Origin: Natronococcus roseus
Lineage (GTDB): Archaea > Halobacteriota > Halobacteria > Halobacteriales > Natrialbaceae
Direction of reading: 5' to 3'
NCBI RefSeq assembly: GCF_043677095.1
Contig: NZ_JBHLJR010000006.1
Location: 372,001 to 436,000 of the forward strand
DNA length: 64,000 nucleotides
The translations under genes and the position numbers were made by a program. The notes under the pieces were generated by a model. That model had not been told where the DNA came from, ran no database searches, and saw only the letters and a program-made list of their open reading frames with translations. This document shows, in pieces, positions 51,472-60,661 of the stretch. Position 1 is the stretch's first letter, and each line of letters starts with the position of its first letter.

Positions 51472-52890
51472 ATGATCGTTCACTGGCACCGCAAGGACCT
51501 GCGGGGCGTCGACAACCGCGCCCTCGCCCGGGCTGCCCGAGCCGATCGGGTCGTCCCCGTGTTCGTTCTCGACCCGACGATTCTCGAGTACGCCTCGCCG
51601 ATCCGCGTCGCCTGTCTCCTCGAGGCGCTCGCCGACCTCCGGGCGTGGTACCGCGACCGCGGCTCCGATCTCCTCGTCGTCCGCGGGAACGCGAGGGAGG
51701 TGATTCCCTCACTCGCAGCCGAGCGCGACGCCGCTCGAGTGGTCTGGAACGAGGACTACAGCGGACTCGCCGCCGAGCGCGACGAGGCGGTCCGGGCGGC
51801 CCTCGAGGAGGAGGGGATCGATCACGACTCGGTCACGGACGGCCTTCACCACGAGCCAGGATCGATCTCGCCGAACGAGGGCGACCACTACTCGGTGTTT
51901 TCCTACTTCTGGAAGAAGTGGCGCGACCGGGAGAAGGCCGATCCCGCGCCGGCGCCGACAGCCGACGAGCTCGCCGACCTCGAGGACGCAAGCGAGAGCG
52001 AGGCCAACCCAATCCCGTCACTCTCGGAACTCGGGTTCGACGAGCCCGACGCCGACCCCCCAACAGTAAGCCGCGACGCGGCGCGGGAACGCCTCGAGAC
52101 GTTCTGCTCGGACGCGATCTACCGCTACGCGGACGAACGGGACGTTCCCGCGGCCGGGACGACCTCCCGCCTGTCGACGCACCTCAAGTGGGGAACGATC
52201 GGCCCCCGGGAGGTGTCCGTCGAAACCGAACGGGCGCTCGAGGACGCGCCCGACGAGGACGCCCGTGAGAGCGTCGTCGCGTTTCGCCGGCAGCTAGCGT
52301 TCCGGGAGTTCTACGTTCACCTGCTGGCGTTCAACCCCGAGACCGTCACGGAGGATTTCAGCGGCTACGAGAGCGACCTCGAGTGGCGAAACGATCCGGA
52401 CGAACTGGCAGCCTGGCGGGCTGGTGAGACCGGGTACCCGATCGTCGACGCCGGAATGCGCCAGCTTCGGTCCGAGGGATGGGTCCACAACCGGGTCCGG
52501 ATGCTCGTCGCCTCGTTTCTGACGAAGGATCTGCTGGTCGACTGGCGCGAGGGGTACGACTGGTACCGGCACTACCTCGCTGATCACGAGACCTCGAGCG
52601 ACGTCGCCGGCTGGCAGTGGGCGGCTTCGACCGGAGCGGACGCTCAGCCGTACTTTCGGGTGTTCAATCCGACGAAACAGGGTCGAGAGTACGACCCCGA
52701 CGCTGCTTACATCCGGGAACACGTCCCCGAACTCGAGGACGTCCCGGCTGATCGGATCCACGAGTGGCCCGACCTCGACACCGAGGAACGAGCCGAACTC
52801 GCCCCCGACTACCCCGAGCCGATCGTCGACCACGCGAACAGGCGGGAGGAGGCGATCGCGACGTTCGAGGACGCCCGCGACGAGGAGTAG
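51472..52890 (+). CDS. phr: Deoxyribodipyrimidine photolyase (class I-type)
   Basis: A 472-residue DNA repair flavoprotein. The N-terminal antenna domain begins MIVHWHRKDLRGVDNRAL (HWxRxDLR). FAD-binding hallmarks are TSRLSTHLKWGTIGPREV, RQLAFREFYVHLL, TGYPIVDAGMRQLRSEGWVHNRVRMLVASFLTKDLLVDWREGYDWYRHYLAD, and GWQWAASTGADAQPYFRVFNPTKQGREYD, with the Asn-Asp and Trp region typical of CPD photolyases. It splits UV dimers with blue light. Start 51472 matches the family N-terminus. Confidence 0.94.
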   Translation: MIVHWHRKDLRGVDNRALARAARADRVVPVFVLDPTILEYASPIRVACLLEALADLRAWYRDRGSDLLVVRGNAREVIPSLAAERDAARVVWNEDYSGLAAERDEAVRAALEEEGIDHDSVTDGLHHEPGSISPNEGDHYSVFSYFWKKWRDREKADPAPAPTADELADLEDASESEANPIPSLSELGFDEPDADPPTVSRDAARERLETFCSDAIYRYADERDVPAAGTTSRLSTHLKWGTIGPREVSVETERALEDAPDEDARESVVAFRRQLAFREFYVHLLAFNPETVTEDFSGYESDLEWRNDPDELAAWRAGETGYPIVDAGMRQLRSEGWVHNRVRMLVASFLTKDLLVDWREGYDWYRHYLADHETSSDVAGWQWAASTGADAQPYFRVFNPTKQGREYDPDAAYIREHVPELEDVPADRIHEWPDLDTEERAELAPDYPEPIVDHANRREEAIATFEDARDEE

Positions 52891-52965
52891 GCGGACCGTA
52901 CTGGACGGTTGTCAGAAACGTACACGGACCACTACCCTTATTCGCAGGTGTCTGGTACTGCTCGT

Positions 52966-53268
52966 ATGACCGCTCCGAGCGATCCGTCGGCGGCCGACGG
53001 AGCGGACCGTCCGACGCGGGCGATCATCGAGGCAGTCGCCGAACACGAGGTGGTCGACGTGACGGCGATCGAGCCGCCGGCCTACGAACCGCTGTACGCC
53101 GTCGTTGATCCCGAGGCGCTCGACGCACTGTTCCGGAGCGATCCATCGACCGAGCTCTCACTCTCCTTCGAGTACGCCGGATACGACGTCACCGTCTCCG
53201 GTAACGGCAGGGTCGACGTGACCGATCCGTCGACGGGGAAGACGATCGCCGACCGCTTTCGCGAGTGA
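52966..53268 (+). CDS. HalOD1 output-domain protein
   Basis: A 100-residue protein with one HalOD1 domain: PTRAIIEAVAEHEVVDVTAIEPPAYEPLYAVVDPEALDALFRS...LSFEYAGYDVTVSGNGRVDV. HalOD1 is a haloarchaeal output module often linked to signalling proteins; stand-alone copies are common and function is unclear. ATG 52966 is preferred; a longer in-frame start at 52909 would give non-homologous residues. It ends 3 bases before the convergent oxidoreductase gene. Confidence 0.85.
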   Translation: MTAPSDPSAADGADRPTRAIIEAVAEHEVVDVTAIEPPAYEPLYAVVDPEALDALFRSDPSTELSLSFEYAGYDVTVSGNGRVDVTDPSTGKTIADRFRE

Positions 53269-53271
53269 GCC

Positions 53272-54345
53272 TTACTCCTGCTCGCCGATCGCGACCGTCC
53301 GTCCCGTCTCGCTCGAGCGGTAGATCCCGTCGATCACCCGCTGAACGGTAAGCGCCTGCTGGATGCTCTCGTCGCCGACCTCGCCGGCTGCGATCGAATC
53401 GAAGAACGATCGCTGCTCCTCGGTGTGGGTGTCGTTCTGTCTGGTCTCGATCGAGGTATCCTCGAGGTGGTCCGGGCCGGCGGTGCTCGCGGAGTGAACG
53501 GAGAGATCGCCGTCGAGGAGATCGAACACCGCGGCGGACTCGGTTCCGCGGACGACGAACTCGTTGTTCTCCGGGCGGTTGGTCGCCCAGGCGACCTCGA
53601 GCGAGATCGTTCGGTCGTCGTCGGTCCGAATGAACGCGCTGGCGGAGTCGTCGACGTCGAAGCCGGCCGGCCCGGCGTCGTCGCCCCACATGTCCAGGTA
53701 GGCGTACTCCTCTCGAGAGCCGAACTCGCCGCGGGTGACGCCGGTTACCTCCGCGATGGGAGGGTCGCCGAGCAGGTACAGCGAGAGGTCGATGGCGTGA
53801 ACGCCGAGGTCGATCAGTGCGCCGCCGCCCGCGATCTGGCGCCGGGTGAACCACGACCCGCGTCCCGGTATTCCCCGTCGGCGCACGTAGTTCGCCTCGA
53901 CGTGTGACACGTCGCCGAGCTCGCCCCGTTCGATCCGGTTTCTGACGATCCGAACCGTGTTCGCGAACCGATTGTTGAACCCGACCATGCAGTAGCCGTC
54001 GCTGTCGGCCGCAGCGCTCGCGATCCGTTCGGCGCTCTCGAGGGAGTGAGCGAGCGGCTTCTCGAGGAGGACGTGCAGGCCCCGGTCGAAGGCGTCGACC
54101 GCGTACTCCTCGTGGTACTTGTTCGGCGTCGTGATGATGACGGCGTCGACGGCGTCGTACAGTTCGTGGTGATCGTCGTAGACGTCGACGTCGTATCGAC
54201 GGGCGAAACGGGTTCGTGCGTCGGCCGCGACGTCCATCCCGCCGACCAGCGGAACGTCGAGCTCGAGGAGGCGTTCGGCGTGGTAGCGCCCGATGTTCCC
54301 GAGTCCGACGATACCGGTTCTGATGTCGCCTCGTGGTGTTGTCAT
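53272..54345 (-). CDS. Gfo/Idh/MocA-family oxidoreductase
   Basis: A 357-residue NAD(P)-dependent sugar-type dehydrogenase. Rossmann motif: RTGIVGLGNIGRYHAERL; the Lys motif is HVLLEKPLAHS; the C-terminal domain has GGGALIDLGVHAIDLSLYLLG with the conserved Asp and His. These act on sugars or inositols. It lies 230 bases downstream of the sugar-type ABC importer, same strand, and may process the imported sugar (inference). ATG 54345 chosen; upstream in-frame sequence looks non-coding. Confidence 0.9.
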   Translation of the reverse strand: MTTPRGDIRTGIVGLGNIGRYHAERLLELDVPLVGGMDVAADARTRFARRYDVDVYDDHHELYDAVDAVIITTPNKYHEEYAVDAFDRGLHVLLEKPLAHSLESAERIASAAADSDGYCMVGFNNRFANTVRIVRNRIERGELGDVSHVEANYVRRRGIPGRGSWFTRRQIAGGGALIDLGVHAIDLSLYLLGDPPIAEVTGVTRGEFGSREEYAYLDMWGDDAGPAGFDVDDSASAFIRTDDDRTISLEVAWATNRPENNEFVVRGTESAAVFDLLDGDLSVHSASTAGPDHLEDTSIETRQNDTHTEEQRSFFDSIAAGEVGDESIQQALTVQRVIDGIYRSSETGRTVAIGEQE

Positions 54346-54574
54346 GTGGTATGCGTTGGGGGTGTGGTGGTTCGCTCGGCGGTTCGAATCCGGGATTCGT
54401 GCGGAGCTTTGTATTCGATTTCCTTTGTTCCGTCGTTCGTTCACTGACGCCTCCCGTGGCACGAACGCGTTTCGCTGTGTCTACTGATAGCTATCCTCGA
54501 TGTAGGTGAGTCTATCGGCCCGCCGCTGCCGTCCGGTTGCGGTCGAAACCATCGGATCGGTAACGAAACGAAAC

Positions 54575-55762
54575 TCAGTCTTCGGCTTCCGTCGGCGCCG
54601 TTCCCGGCTCCGATCCCGACTGATCGGCGATCCCGTGAACGAGCGCCTCGCCGCTCGCGGTGTCGAACAGGTGGATCTTCGACCCGTCCAGAACGACCTC
54701 GAGGGTCTCGTCCTCTCGAATGTCGGTGTCCGGCGAGACGCTCATCAGGAGCTGATCCGGGGAGTCAAGCGGGTCCTCCTCCATCGTCCGTTCGGCCCCC
54801 TCGTCGAGCACGAGGTAGACGAAGATCTCGTCGCCCATCGGCTCGAGCACGTCGGTCGTCACCTCGATCCCCTTCGTCGGTCGGGAGAGATCGTCGGCGT
54901 CCCTCGAGAGGTGGACGTCCTCGGGCCGGACCCCGAGTGTCACGTCGTCGCCGACGCCGACGCCGGCCACTCCCGCGGGGTCGAACTCGAGCGTGAAGTT
55001 CTTCGTCTCGAGGCCGTCGGCGACGACCCCGCCCTGGACGAAGTTCATCGACGGCGAGCCGATGAAGCCGGCGACGAACAGGTTCGCGGGCTCGTTGTAA
55101 CAGACCAGGGGCGGATCGATCTGCTGGAGTTCGCCCGCGTTGATGACGGCGATCCGATCGGACATCGTCATCGCCTCGGCCTGATCGTGCGTGACGTAGA
55201 TGATCGTCGTCTCCAGTTCGCGGTGGAGTCGCTGGAGTTCGGTTCGCATGTGAACCCGGAGTTTGGCGTCCAGGTTCGCGAGCGGCTCGTCCATCAGGAA
55301 GACGTCCGGGTTGCGGACGATCGCCCGGGCGATCGCGACCCGCTGGCGCTGGCCGCCGGACATCTCGTCGGGCATCCGATCGAGCATTCCCTCGAGCTGG
55401 ACGATGTCGGCGGCCTCCTCGACGCGACGTTCGACCTCCTCGTCGTCGAACGTCCGCAAGCGGAGGCCGAAGGAGACGTTGTCGAAGACGTCCATGTGTG
55501 GAAACAGCGCGATGTTCTGGAAGACCATCGCGACGCCCCGATCCTTGGGTGCGAGGTTCGTGACGTCGGTGTCGCCGATGTACACCGTTCCCTCCGAGGG
55601 ACGAGTCAACCCGGCGATGATCTCCATCGTGGTCGACTTCCCGCAGCCGGAGGGGCCCACGAGGCAGACGAACTCCCCGTCCTCGATCTCGACGTTCATA
55701 TCGTCGACCGCGACGACGTCGTCGTAGCGTTTCGTAACGTGTTCGAGTCGTACTCGTGCCAT
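54575..55762 (-). CDS. Sugar ABC transporter ATPase (MalK/UgpC type)
   Basis: A 395-residue ATPase. Walker A GPSGCGKST, Q-loop MVFQNIALFPHM, signature MSGGQRQRVAIARAI, Walker B VFLMDEPLANLDAK, switch YVTHDQAEAM. The C-terminal TOBE/OB regulatory part (about 235-370; VTLGVRPEDVHLS, DVLEPMGDEIFVYL) marks the MalK/UgpC group of carbohydrate importers. Last gene of the binding protein-permease-permease-ATPase operon; 6 bases separate it from the permease. Confidence 0.93.
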   Translation of the reverse strand: MARVRLEHVTKRYDDVVAVDDMNVEIEDGEFVCLVGPSGCGKSTTMEIIAGLTRPSEGTVYIGDTDVTNLAPKDRGVAMVFQNIALFPHMDVFDNVSFGLRLRTFDDEEVERRVEEAADIVQLEGMLDRMPDEMSGGQRQRVAIARAIVRNPDVFLMDEPLANLDAKLRVHMRTELQRLHRELETTIIYVTHDQAEAMTMSDRIAVINAGELQQIDPPLVCYNEPANLFVAGFIGSPSMNFVQGGVVADGLETKNFTLEFDPAGVAGVGVGDDVTLGVRPEDVHLSRDADDLSRPTKGIEVTTDVLEPMGDEIFVYLVLDEGAERTMEEDPLDSPDQLLMSVSPDTDIREDETLEVVLDGSKIHLFDTASGEALVHGIADQSGSEPGTAPTEAED

Positions 55763-55768
55763 AGTGTC

Positions 55769-56848
55769 TTACTCCTTGAGCGCGCCCGCGGTGAGCCCGC
55801 TGACGATCTTCTCCTGGGCCACGATCACGAGGATCGCGACCGGGAGCACGCCGATGATGCTCGCGGCGGCCATCAGGTTGAACAGGATCTCGTACTGGCC
55901 CTGGTAGCCAAGAATGCCCTCGAGGATCGGCGCCCAGTTCGCCGGTTCGCCGTCGGTCATCAGATACGAAAAGAAGAACTCGTTGTACACCGCGATGAAC
56001 GTCAACACGCCGGCGGTCGCGACCCCGGGCGCCGACAGCGGGATGATGACCCGAAACAGCGCGCCTAATCGGGTGGTTCCCTCGACCCTCGCGGCGTCCT
56101 CGAGCCCGTCGGGGATCTGGGCGTAGAACGTCGTGAGGATGAAGATCGCCAGCGGCATGAAGATCGCCGAGATCGGCATCACCATCGCGCCCGGCGTGTT
56201 GTACAGCGTCCCATCGCTCATGACAGGCTCGAGGATCTCGACGGGGGTGTTGAACAGGTCGTTCAGCGGGATGAAAAACGCCGCCGGCGGGAAGAACGAT
56301 ACGACCAACACGAGCAGCATCAGCGGCGTCTTCCCCGGGAATTCGAGCCGACCGAAGGCGTAGCCGGCCAGGCTCGCGACGACCAGCACCAGCACCGTCG
56401 AGGCCGTCGCGATAACGAAGCTGTTGAACATGTACCAGTGGAACGGCAGGGTCTGGAACACCTCGACGAACGCGCCCGGGTTGAACCCGTTCGGCGTGAA
56501 GACGATGTCCTGAAGCTGCCCCTCGGGCGTGAGCGCGACCATCAGGAGCCAGTAGAAGGGAAACAGCGTCGTAAACAGGAAGAAGATCGCCGCAACGTAG
56601 AACATCGCCCGGTAGACGCGCTGGGGATCCTGAATCGAGCGGTCGACCCACCGCGAGAACGGGCCGCGATCGAGTTCGGCGTCGCCGCCGGCCCCGAGTG
56701 TCGCGCCACCGTCGGCGAGCCGGGTTCGAGGGACCCCGTCCGGACGGTATCGGTCGGATCTCCTCCCGTCTCGGCAGGGTCCGGGGACGCGGTCGCCCTC
56801 TCTAGGATCGGTTCCGTCATCGTTCCGTCTGCGGTCGTTCGGGCTCAT
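55769..56848 (-). CDS. Sugar ABC transporter permease (MalG type)
   Basis: A 359-residue permease. About 75 charged, probably disordered residues precede six membrane helices. The ATPase-contact EAA loop reads LEDAARVEGTTRLGALFRVIIPLSAPGV (EAAxxxG-type). It opens MSPNDRRRNDDGTDPREGDRVPG. The start ATG overlaps the stop of the preceding permease (TGATG). The long N-terminal extension is unusual for MalG-type permeases and may be regulatory or a later ATG may be used. Confidence 0.87.
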   Translation of the reverse strand: MSPNDRRRNDDGTDPREGDRVPGPCRDGRRSDRYRPDGVPRTRLADGGATLGAGGDAELDRGPFSRWVDRSIQDPQRVYRAMFYVAAIFFLFTTLFPFYWLLMVALTPEGQLQDIVFTPNGFNPGAFVEVFQTLPFHWYMFNSFVIATASTVLVLVVASLAGYAFGRLEFPGKTPLMLLVLVVSFFPPAAFFIPLNDLFNTPVEILEPVMSDGTLYNTPGAMVMPISAIFMPLAIFILTTFYAQIPDGLEDAARVEGTTRLGALFRVIIPLSAPGVATAGVLTFIAVYNEFFFSYLMTDGEPANWAPILEGILGYQGQYEILFNLMAAASIIGVLPVAILVIVAQEKIVSGLTAGALKE

Positions 56849-57870
56849 CAGTAGAATCCCGCCTCCGTGTCCCGGAACAGGGCGATGTACACCGAGATGA
56901 ACAGTCCGATCACCAGCGCCGTCATGAACGCCACGGCCGCCGCGGTCCCGAAGATGCGCGTGCCGCCGAACATCGCCTCGACGACCATGCAGGTCAGCGA
57001 CGGCACCGTCGTACAGCCGACGCTCGACTCGATCAGCCCGTACACGCGCATCGCGTCCATCGTCCGGAACAACATTGCGACCAGCAGGGCGGGCAGAATC
57101 AGCGGCAGCGTGATCAGCTTGAACCGCTGCCAGGGGGAGGCGCCCGCGACGCGCGCGACGTCGTAGAGGCTCCGATCGACGCTCTGGAGCCCCGCGAGGA
57201 TCAGCAGCGCCATGAACGCCGTTGACTTCCAGATGTCGGCGACGAGGACGATGACGAACGCGTCCCCGCTGTCCGCGAGCGGGTTCGGCCCGAACAGGCC
57301 GAGCCACTGCATCAGGTCCGTCCCGAAGCCGACCTCCGGCTGGAACAGCAGGAAGAAGATCATCCCCTGAATAACGATCGGGACGGCCCACGGGAGGATG
57401 ATCGCGACCCTGACCCAGCGCCGGCCGCGGAACTCCTGGTCGAGGATCAGCGCCTGCCCGAAGCCGAAGACCGTCTCGAAAAAGACGCTGATGACGGCGA
57501 AGCCGAGGGTGACGAACAGCGCCTGCTGGAGGAGTGGCACGCCGAAGTCGACGAAGGGAAACGACGCCGACAGCGACACGTCCAGGAACTGCTGGGCCAG
57601 CCTGACGTCGCCCGTGAGCACGTCGACGTAGTTCTCGACGCCGACGAACCCGCCCAGGGTCTCCGCACCCCGCGTTCGATCCTCCCGCAGCGACATGACG
57701 AACGTCATCAACAGGGGGTAGAAGGCGATGAAGGCGAGCAACAGGAACGACGGAATCAACAGGAGGTAGGCGTAGGCCGCCTCGCTCAGCCCCTCCATCC
57801 AGTTGACGACGGCGTTGCCAGTTCGTTCGCGTTCGGGGGTCTCGCTGCCGATTCCAGTATCACTCGACAT
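56848..57870 (-). CDS. Sugar ABC transporter permease (MalF/UgpA type)
   Basis: A 340-residue permease with six predicted helices. The EAA loop is DRSLYDVARVAGASPWQRFKLITLPLILPALLV. FYPLLMTFVMSLRE near residue 50 and the VENYVDVL motif are typical. ATG 57870 or an upstream GTG 57879 both overlap the end of the binding-protein gene, implying translational coupling. Confidence 0.9.
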   Translation of the reverse strand: MSSDTGIGSETPERERTGNAVVNWMEGLSEAAYAYLLLIPSFLLLAFIAFYPLLMTFVMSLREDRTRGAETLGGFVGVENYVDVLTGDVRLAQQFLDVSLSASFPFVDFGVPLLQQALFVTLGFAVISVFFETVFGFGQALILDQEFRGRRWVRVAIILPWAVPIVIQGMIFFLLFQPEVGFGTDLMQWLGLFGPNPLADSGDAFVIVLVADIWKSTAFMALLILAGLQSVDRSLYDVARVAGASPWQRFKLITLPLILPALLVAMLFRTMDAMRVYGLIESSVGCTTVPSLTCMVVEAMFGGTRIFGTAAAVAFMTALVIGLFISVYIALFRDTEAGFY

Positions 57871-59320
57871 CTTGCTCACCTACGTCGGCCTCGCTGGCCT
57901 CGAGTCGGTCCGCCAGGTCGGTCATCGCCTCCTCGGGTGACTTCACGCCCCGGTAGGCCCTGTTCACCTCCTGGTAGATGTGGGCCGACTGCTCCGGCCA
58001 GATGTCGGTTACGGGTCGCGGAACGGCGTTCTCACCCGCAATTTGAATGGTTTCGGCGTACTCCGCGACGGGCCCGGTCTCCTCGGGATCGACCTCCTCG
58101 AGCAGCTCGACGATCGGCGGGATCCAGCCCTGGATCGCAAAGATCGTGAGCATGACCTCCTCGGTCGCGAACGCGTCCAGCACCTGGAGCGCCTCCTCCT
58201 GATTCTCGCTTGCGGGGTTCAGCGTCAGGTGCCAGCCACCGAGTGCAGCGGCGGTCCCTCCGACCCCGTCGTAGGCGGCCTCGTCCTCCTCGACGCCGTA
58301 GGGCATCGGCATCATCCCGACCTGGTCGCCCATCCCGTCGTCGTGAGCGATCGCGATCGAGTACGGCCAGTTGCGATGCATCACGACGTTGCCGGCCGCG
58401 AAGGGACCGCGGGCGTCCTCCTCGGTGTACTGGGCGATCGCGGTCGGGGCGATCTGCTCGTACCCCTCGAGGGCGTACTCGTCATCGGCGCCGCGAACGA
58501 ACGTCCGCATCATCCGAATGGCGTCGAGGACCGGCTCCTCGTCGACCGTAACCTCGCGGTTACCCGCCTCGAACAGCTCGTCGAGGCCGCCGAAGTACGC
58601 GCCGCCCCAGGTGCTCATCACCTCGTTGAACGTACAGCAGGCCAGCCCCTCGTAGGCGGCCGCCTGCGTGGTGAACCCGAAGTCGACACCGGCGTCGGTG
58701 CGAACGTCGGCCGCGACCTCGGAGAACTCCTGCCAGGACATCGGCTCGGTCCCCCAGTCGTCGGTGTCGTAGCCCGCGTCCTCGGCGAGATCCCGTCGAA
58801 ACTGCATCGTTCCGAAGTCGGGAAACAGCGGCAGTGCGTGCAGTTCTCCGCTCTCGGGGTGGCGAGCGGTCTCGACTGCGGCCTCGAGGTAGTCGTTCTC
58901 GATCAGGCCGAGGGTGTCACTCGAGAGCCGATCCTCGAGGTCGACCGTCTGGCCGCGCAGAATAAACGGGATCGTCCACCCGCTGTCCATCATGAAGATG
59001 TCCGGTTCGGATCGCCCCGCCTGGAGCGCGGACTGTGCGGCGGATCTGCGCTGCTCGGTCTCGTCCGGTCCGGTGCGGACCGCGACAGTGATGGCCTCGT
59101 CGAGACCCGCGTCCCAGAGCGCCCGATGGAGCTCCCCCTCCGGATCCATGATGTCCTGGAAGTCGGTGTCGCCGTAGACGACGACAGCTCCCTCCTCCGC
59201 ACCGCGGCCGAGACATCCCGCTATCCCGACCGATCCGGCGCCGGCCACCGAGGCCGCCGCGACGAACGATCGGCGAGAGACGCTGGTGGGTGTTGTATGC
59301 TCACACCTGTCTTGCACCAT
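57860..59320 (-). CDS. Sugar-type ABC solute-binding lipoprotein
   Basis: A 486-residue family-1-type binding protein. The Tat lipobox signal SRRSFVAAASVAGAGSVGIAGC is anchored at Cys. The mature part shows GRSEPDIFMMDSGWTIPFILRGQTVDLEDRL, LPLFPDFGTMQFRRDL, GPFAAGNVVMHRNWPYSI and MMPMPYGV, as in maltose/trehalose-type proteins. First gene of the importer operon, after the TrmB regulator. The sugar cannot be told from sequence. Confidence 0.92.
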   Translation of the reverse strand: MVQDRCEHTTPTSVSRRSFVAAASVAGAGSVGIAGCLGRGAEEGAVVVYGDTDFQDIMDPEGELHRALWDAGLDEAITVAVRTGPDETEQRRSAAQSALQAGRSEPDIFMMDSGWTIPFILRGQTVDLEDRLSSDTLGLIENDYLEAAVETARHPESGELHALPLFPDFGTMQFRRDLAEDAGYDTDDWGTEPMSWQEFSEVAADVRTDAGVDFGFTTQAAAYEGLACCTFNEVMSTWGGAYFGGLDELFEAGNREVTVDEEPVLDAIRMMRTFVRGADDEYALEGYEQIAPTAIAQYTEEDARGPFAAGNVVMHRNWPYSIAIAHDDGMGDQVGMMPMPYGVEEDEAAYDGVGGTAAALGGWHLTLNPASENQEEALQVLDAFATEEVMLTIFAIQGWIPPIVELLEEVDPEETGPVAEYAETIQIAGENAVPRPVTDIWPEQSAHIYQEVNRAYRGVKSPEEAMTDLADRLEASEADVGEQDVE

Positions 59321-59465
59321 CCCTGTTCGGGACCACGCTCAGAACCTTAATCGTTGGCGTATAAAGGTCACAATGTACTGAAAATCTCCACGAACGGACC
59401 GCGTAATCGTTGAATACCGTTACGATCGGAGATTCAACCTCTCCGAGAAGATCACACTCGAGCGA

Positions 59466-60530
59466 CTACTCCTCGAGTTCGGGCGGTCGGTGCCGGCCGA
59501 TGTGGATCTCGTGAGCCTCGACGTCCTCGAGGGCGGCGACCCGGCCGCCGACCGTCACCTCCGAGCCGTCCTCGTTCTCGAGGGTGATCGCGGCGACCTC
59601 CTCGCTGACCTCGAAGGAGACGTCGATGATCTGGCCGCGGACGACCCGCTGACCGCCGACGGCGACGTCCTGGCCGACGATCGTCGCGTAGAACTCTCCC
59701 CCCTCCTCGATGACGTCCTTCACGCAGCGTCGGATCGAGGCGTACTTTCGCGGGTAGCTTCGAGGATCCGCGTCCTCGCCGAGCGTCTCCTCGGCGGTCG
59801 TCCAGAGCACGGTACCGAAGAAGCCCGACACCAGAAACCCGAGCGCAGAGCGGTTGAAGATAACGCCGTAGCGGTCCTTGTCGTCCCGGAGCGCGTCCTG
59901 TGTCGCGTAGATGGAGTAGTTACCGTCGGCGACGGCGAGCACCGGCGTCGTGATCCCGCGTCGGGCACGCGTCGTCGTCGCGATAGCGGTGTAGTCGAAA
60001 TCGTCCGGTGCGGGCGCCTCTGCGGCCGGGGTCACGATTAGATCGATACTCACGCCCCGGTCAAGCGCCCCCGAAAGTTCGTCCTCGAATCGGGTGAGGA
60101 GATCGGGCGTCAGCGACAGTGAGAGCTCGTACTCGGCGTCGACGATGATCTCCTCGAGATAGCGCAGGATCGTCGAGCGGGACTTGACGAGCGACACCGC
60201 CTCCGTGTCTCGCGCGGGCGCCGTGTACCGAGCCTCGAGTTCGTCGATCATCTGTTCGAGGGAGTGTTGGACCTCGTCGAAGGCGTCGGCTGGATCGATC
60301 GCGACGACCTTCATCGGTCGGGACTCGCGCAGCTCGACCAGCCCCCGATCGCTCAGGCTACGAACGGTGTCGTAGACGCGGGGCTGAGGAATCTCGGTTC
60401 GATCCGCGATCTCGCTTGCGGTCAGCTGTCCCTGCTCGAGGACGGTCAGGTAGGCGTCGATCTCGTACTCGCCGAGGTTGAACCGATCCCCGACTCGCTC
60501 GACGGTCGAGCGAAGTTCGTCTGGTGCCAT
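59466..60530 (-). CDS. TrmB-family transcriptional regulator
   Basis: A 354-residue regulator. The N-terminal winged helix (FNLGEYEIDAYLTVLEQGQLTASEIADRTEIPQPRVYDTVRSLSDRGLVELRE) is followed by a coiled segment (about 85-105) and the TrmB sugar-binding domain (about 115-345; AEYELSLSLTPDLLTRFEDELSGALDRGVSIDLIV). Members sense sugars and control sugar transport and central metabolism in archaea. It precedes the importer operon on the same strand, so it is the likely regulator. TATA-like TTTATC sits near 60556-60561. Confidence 0.92.
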   Translation of the reverse strand: MAPDELRSTVERVGDRFNLGEYEIDAYLTVLEQGQLTASEIADRTEIPQPRVYDTVRSLSDRGLVELRESRPMKVVAIDPADAFDEVQHSLEQMIDELEARYTAPARDTEAVSLVKSRSTILRYLEEIIVDAEYELSLSLTPDLLTRFEDELSGALDRGVSIDLIVTPAAEAPAPDDFDYTAIATTTRARRGITTPVLAVADGNYSIYATQDALRDDKDRYGVIFNRSALGFLVSGFFGTVLWTTAEETLGEDADPRSYPRKYASIRRCVKDVIEEGGEFYATIVGQDVAVGGQRVVRGQIIDVSFEVSEEVAAITLENEDGSEVTVGGRVAALEDVEAHEIHIGRHRPPELEE

Positions 60531-60661
60531 ACCCGATGGCAGGATTCGGACGGATAAATGATTTATTACAACGCGAGTACTACCGGATTCGGAAATCGAG
60601 TCACCGTTCGGCGTCGATGACGGTCAGAACCCTTAACCACGCCGGCCATGAGTGTGTTGCC

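Noticed and set aside
54371..54420. T-loop-like GGTTCGAATCC, as in a tRNA
   Set aside because: No matching acceptor, D or anticodon stems surround it; it is the upstream region of the Gfo/Idh gene.
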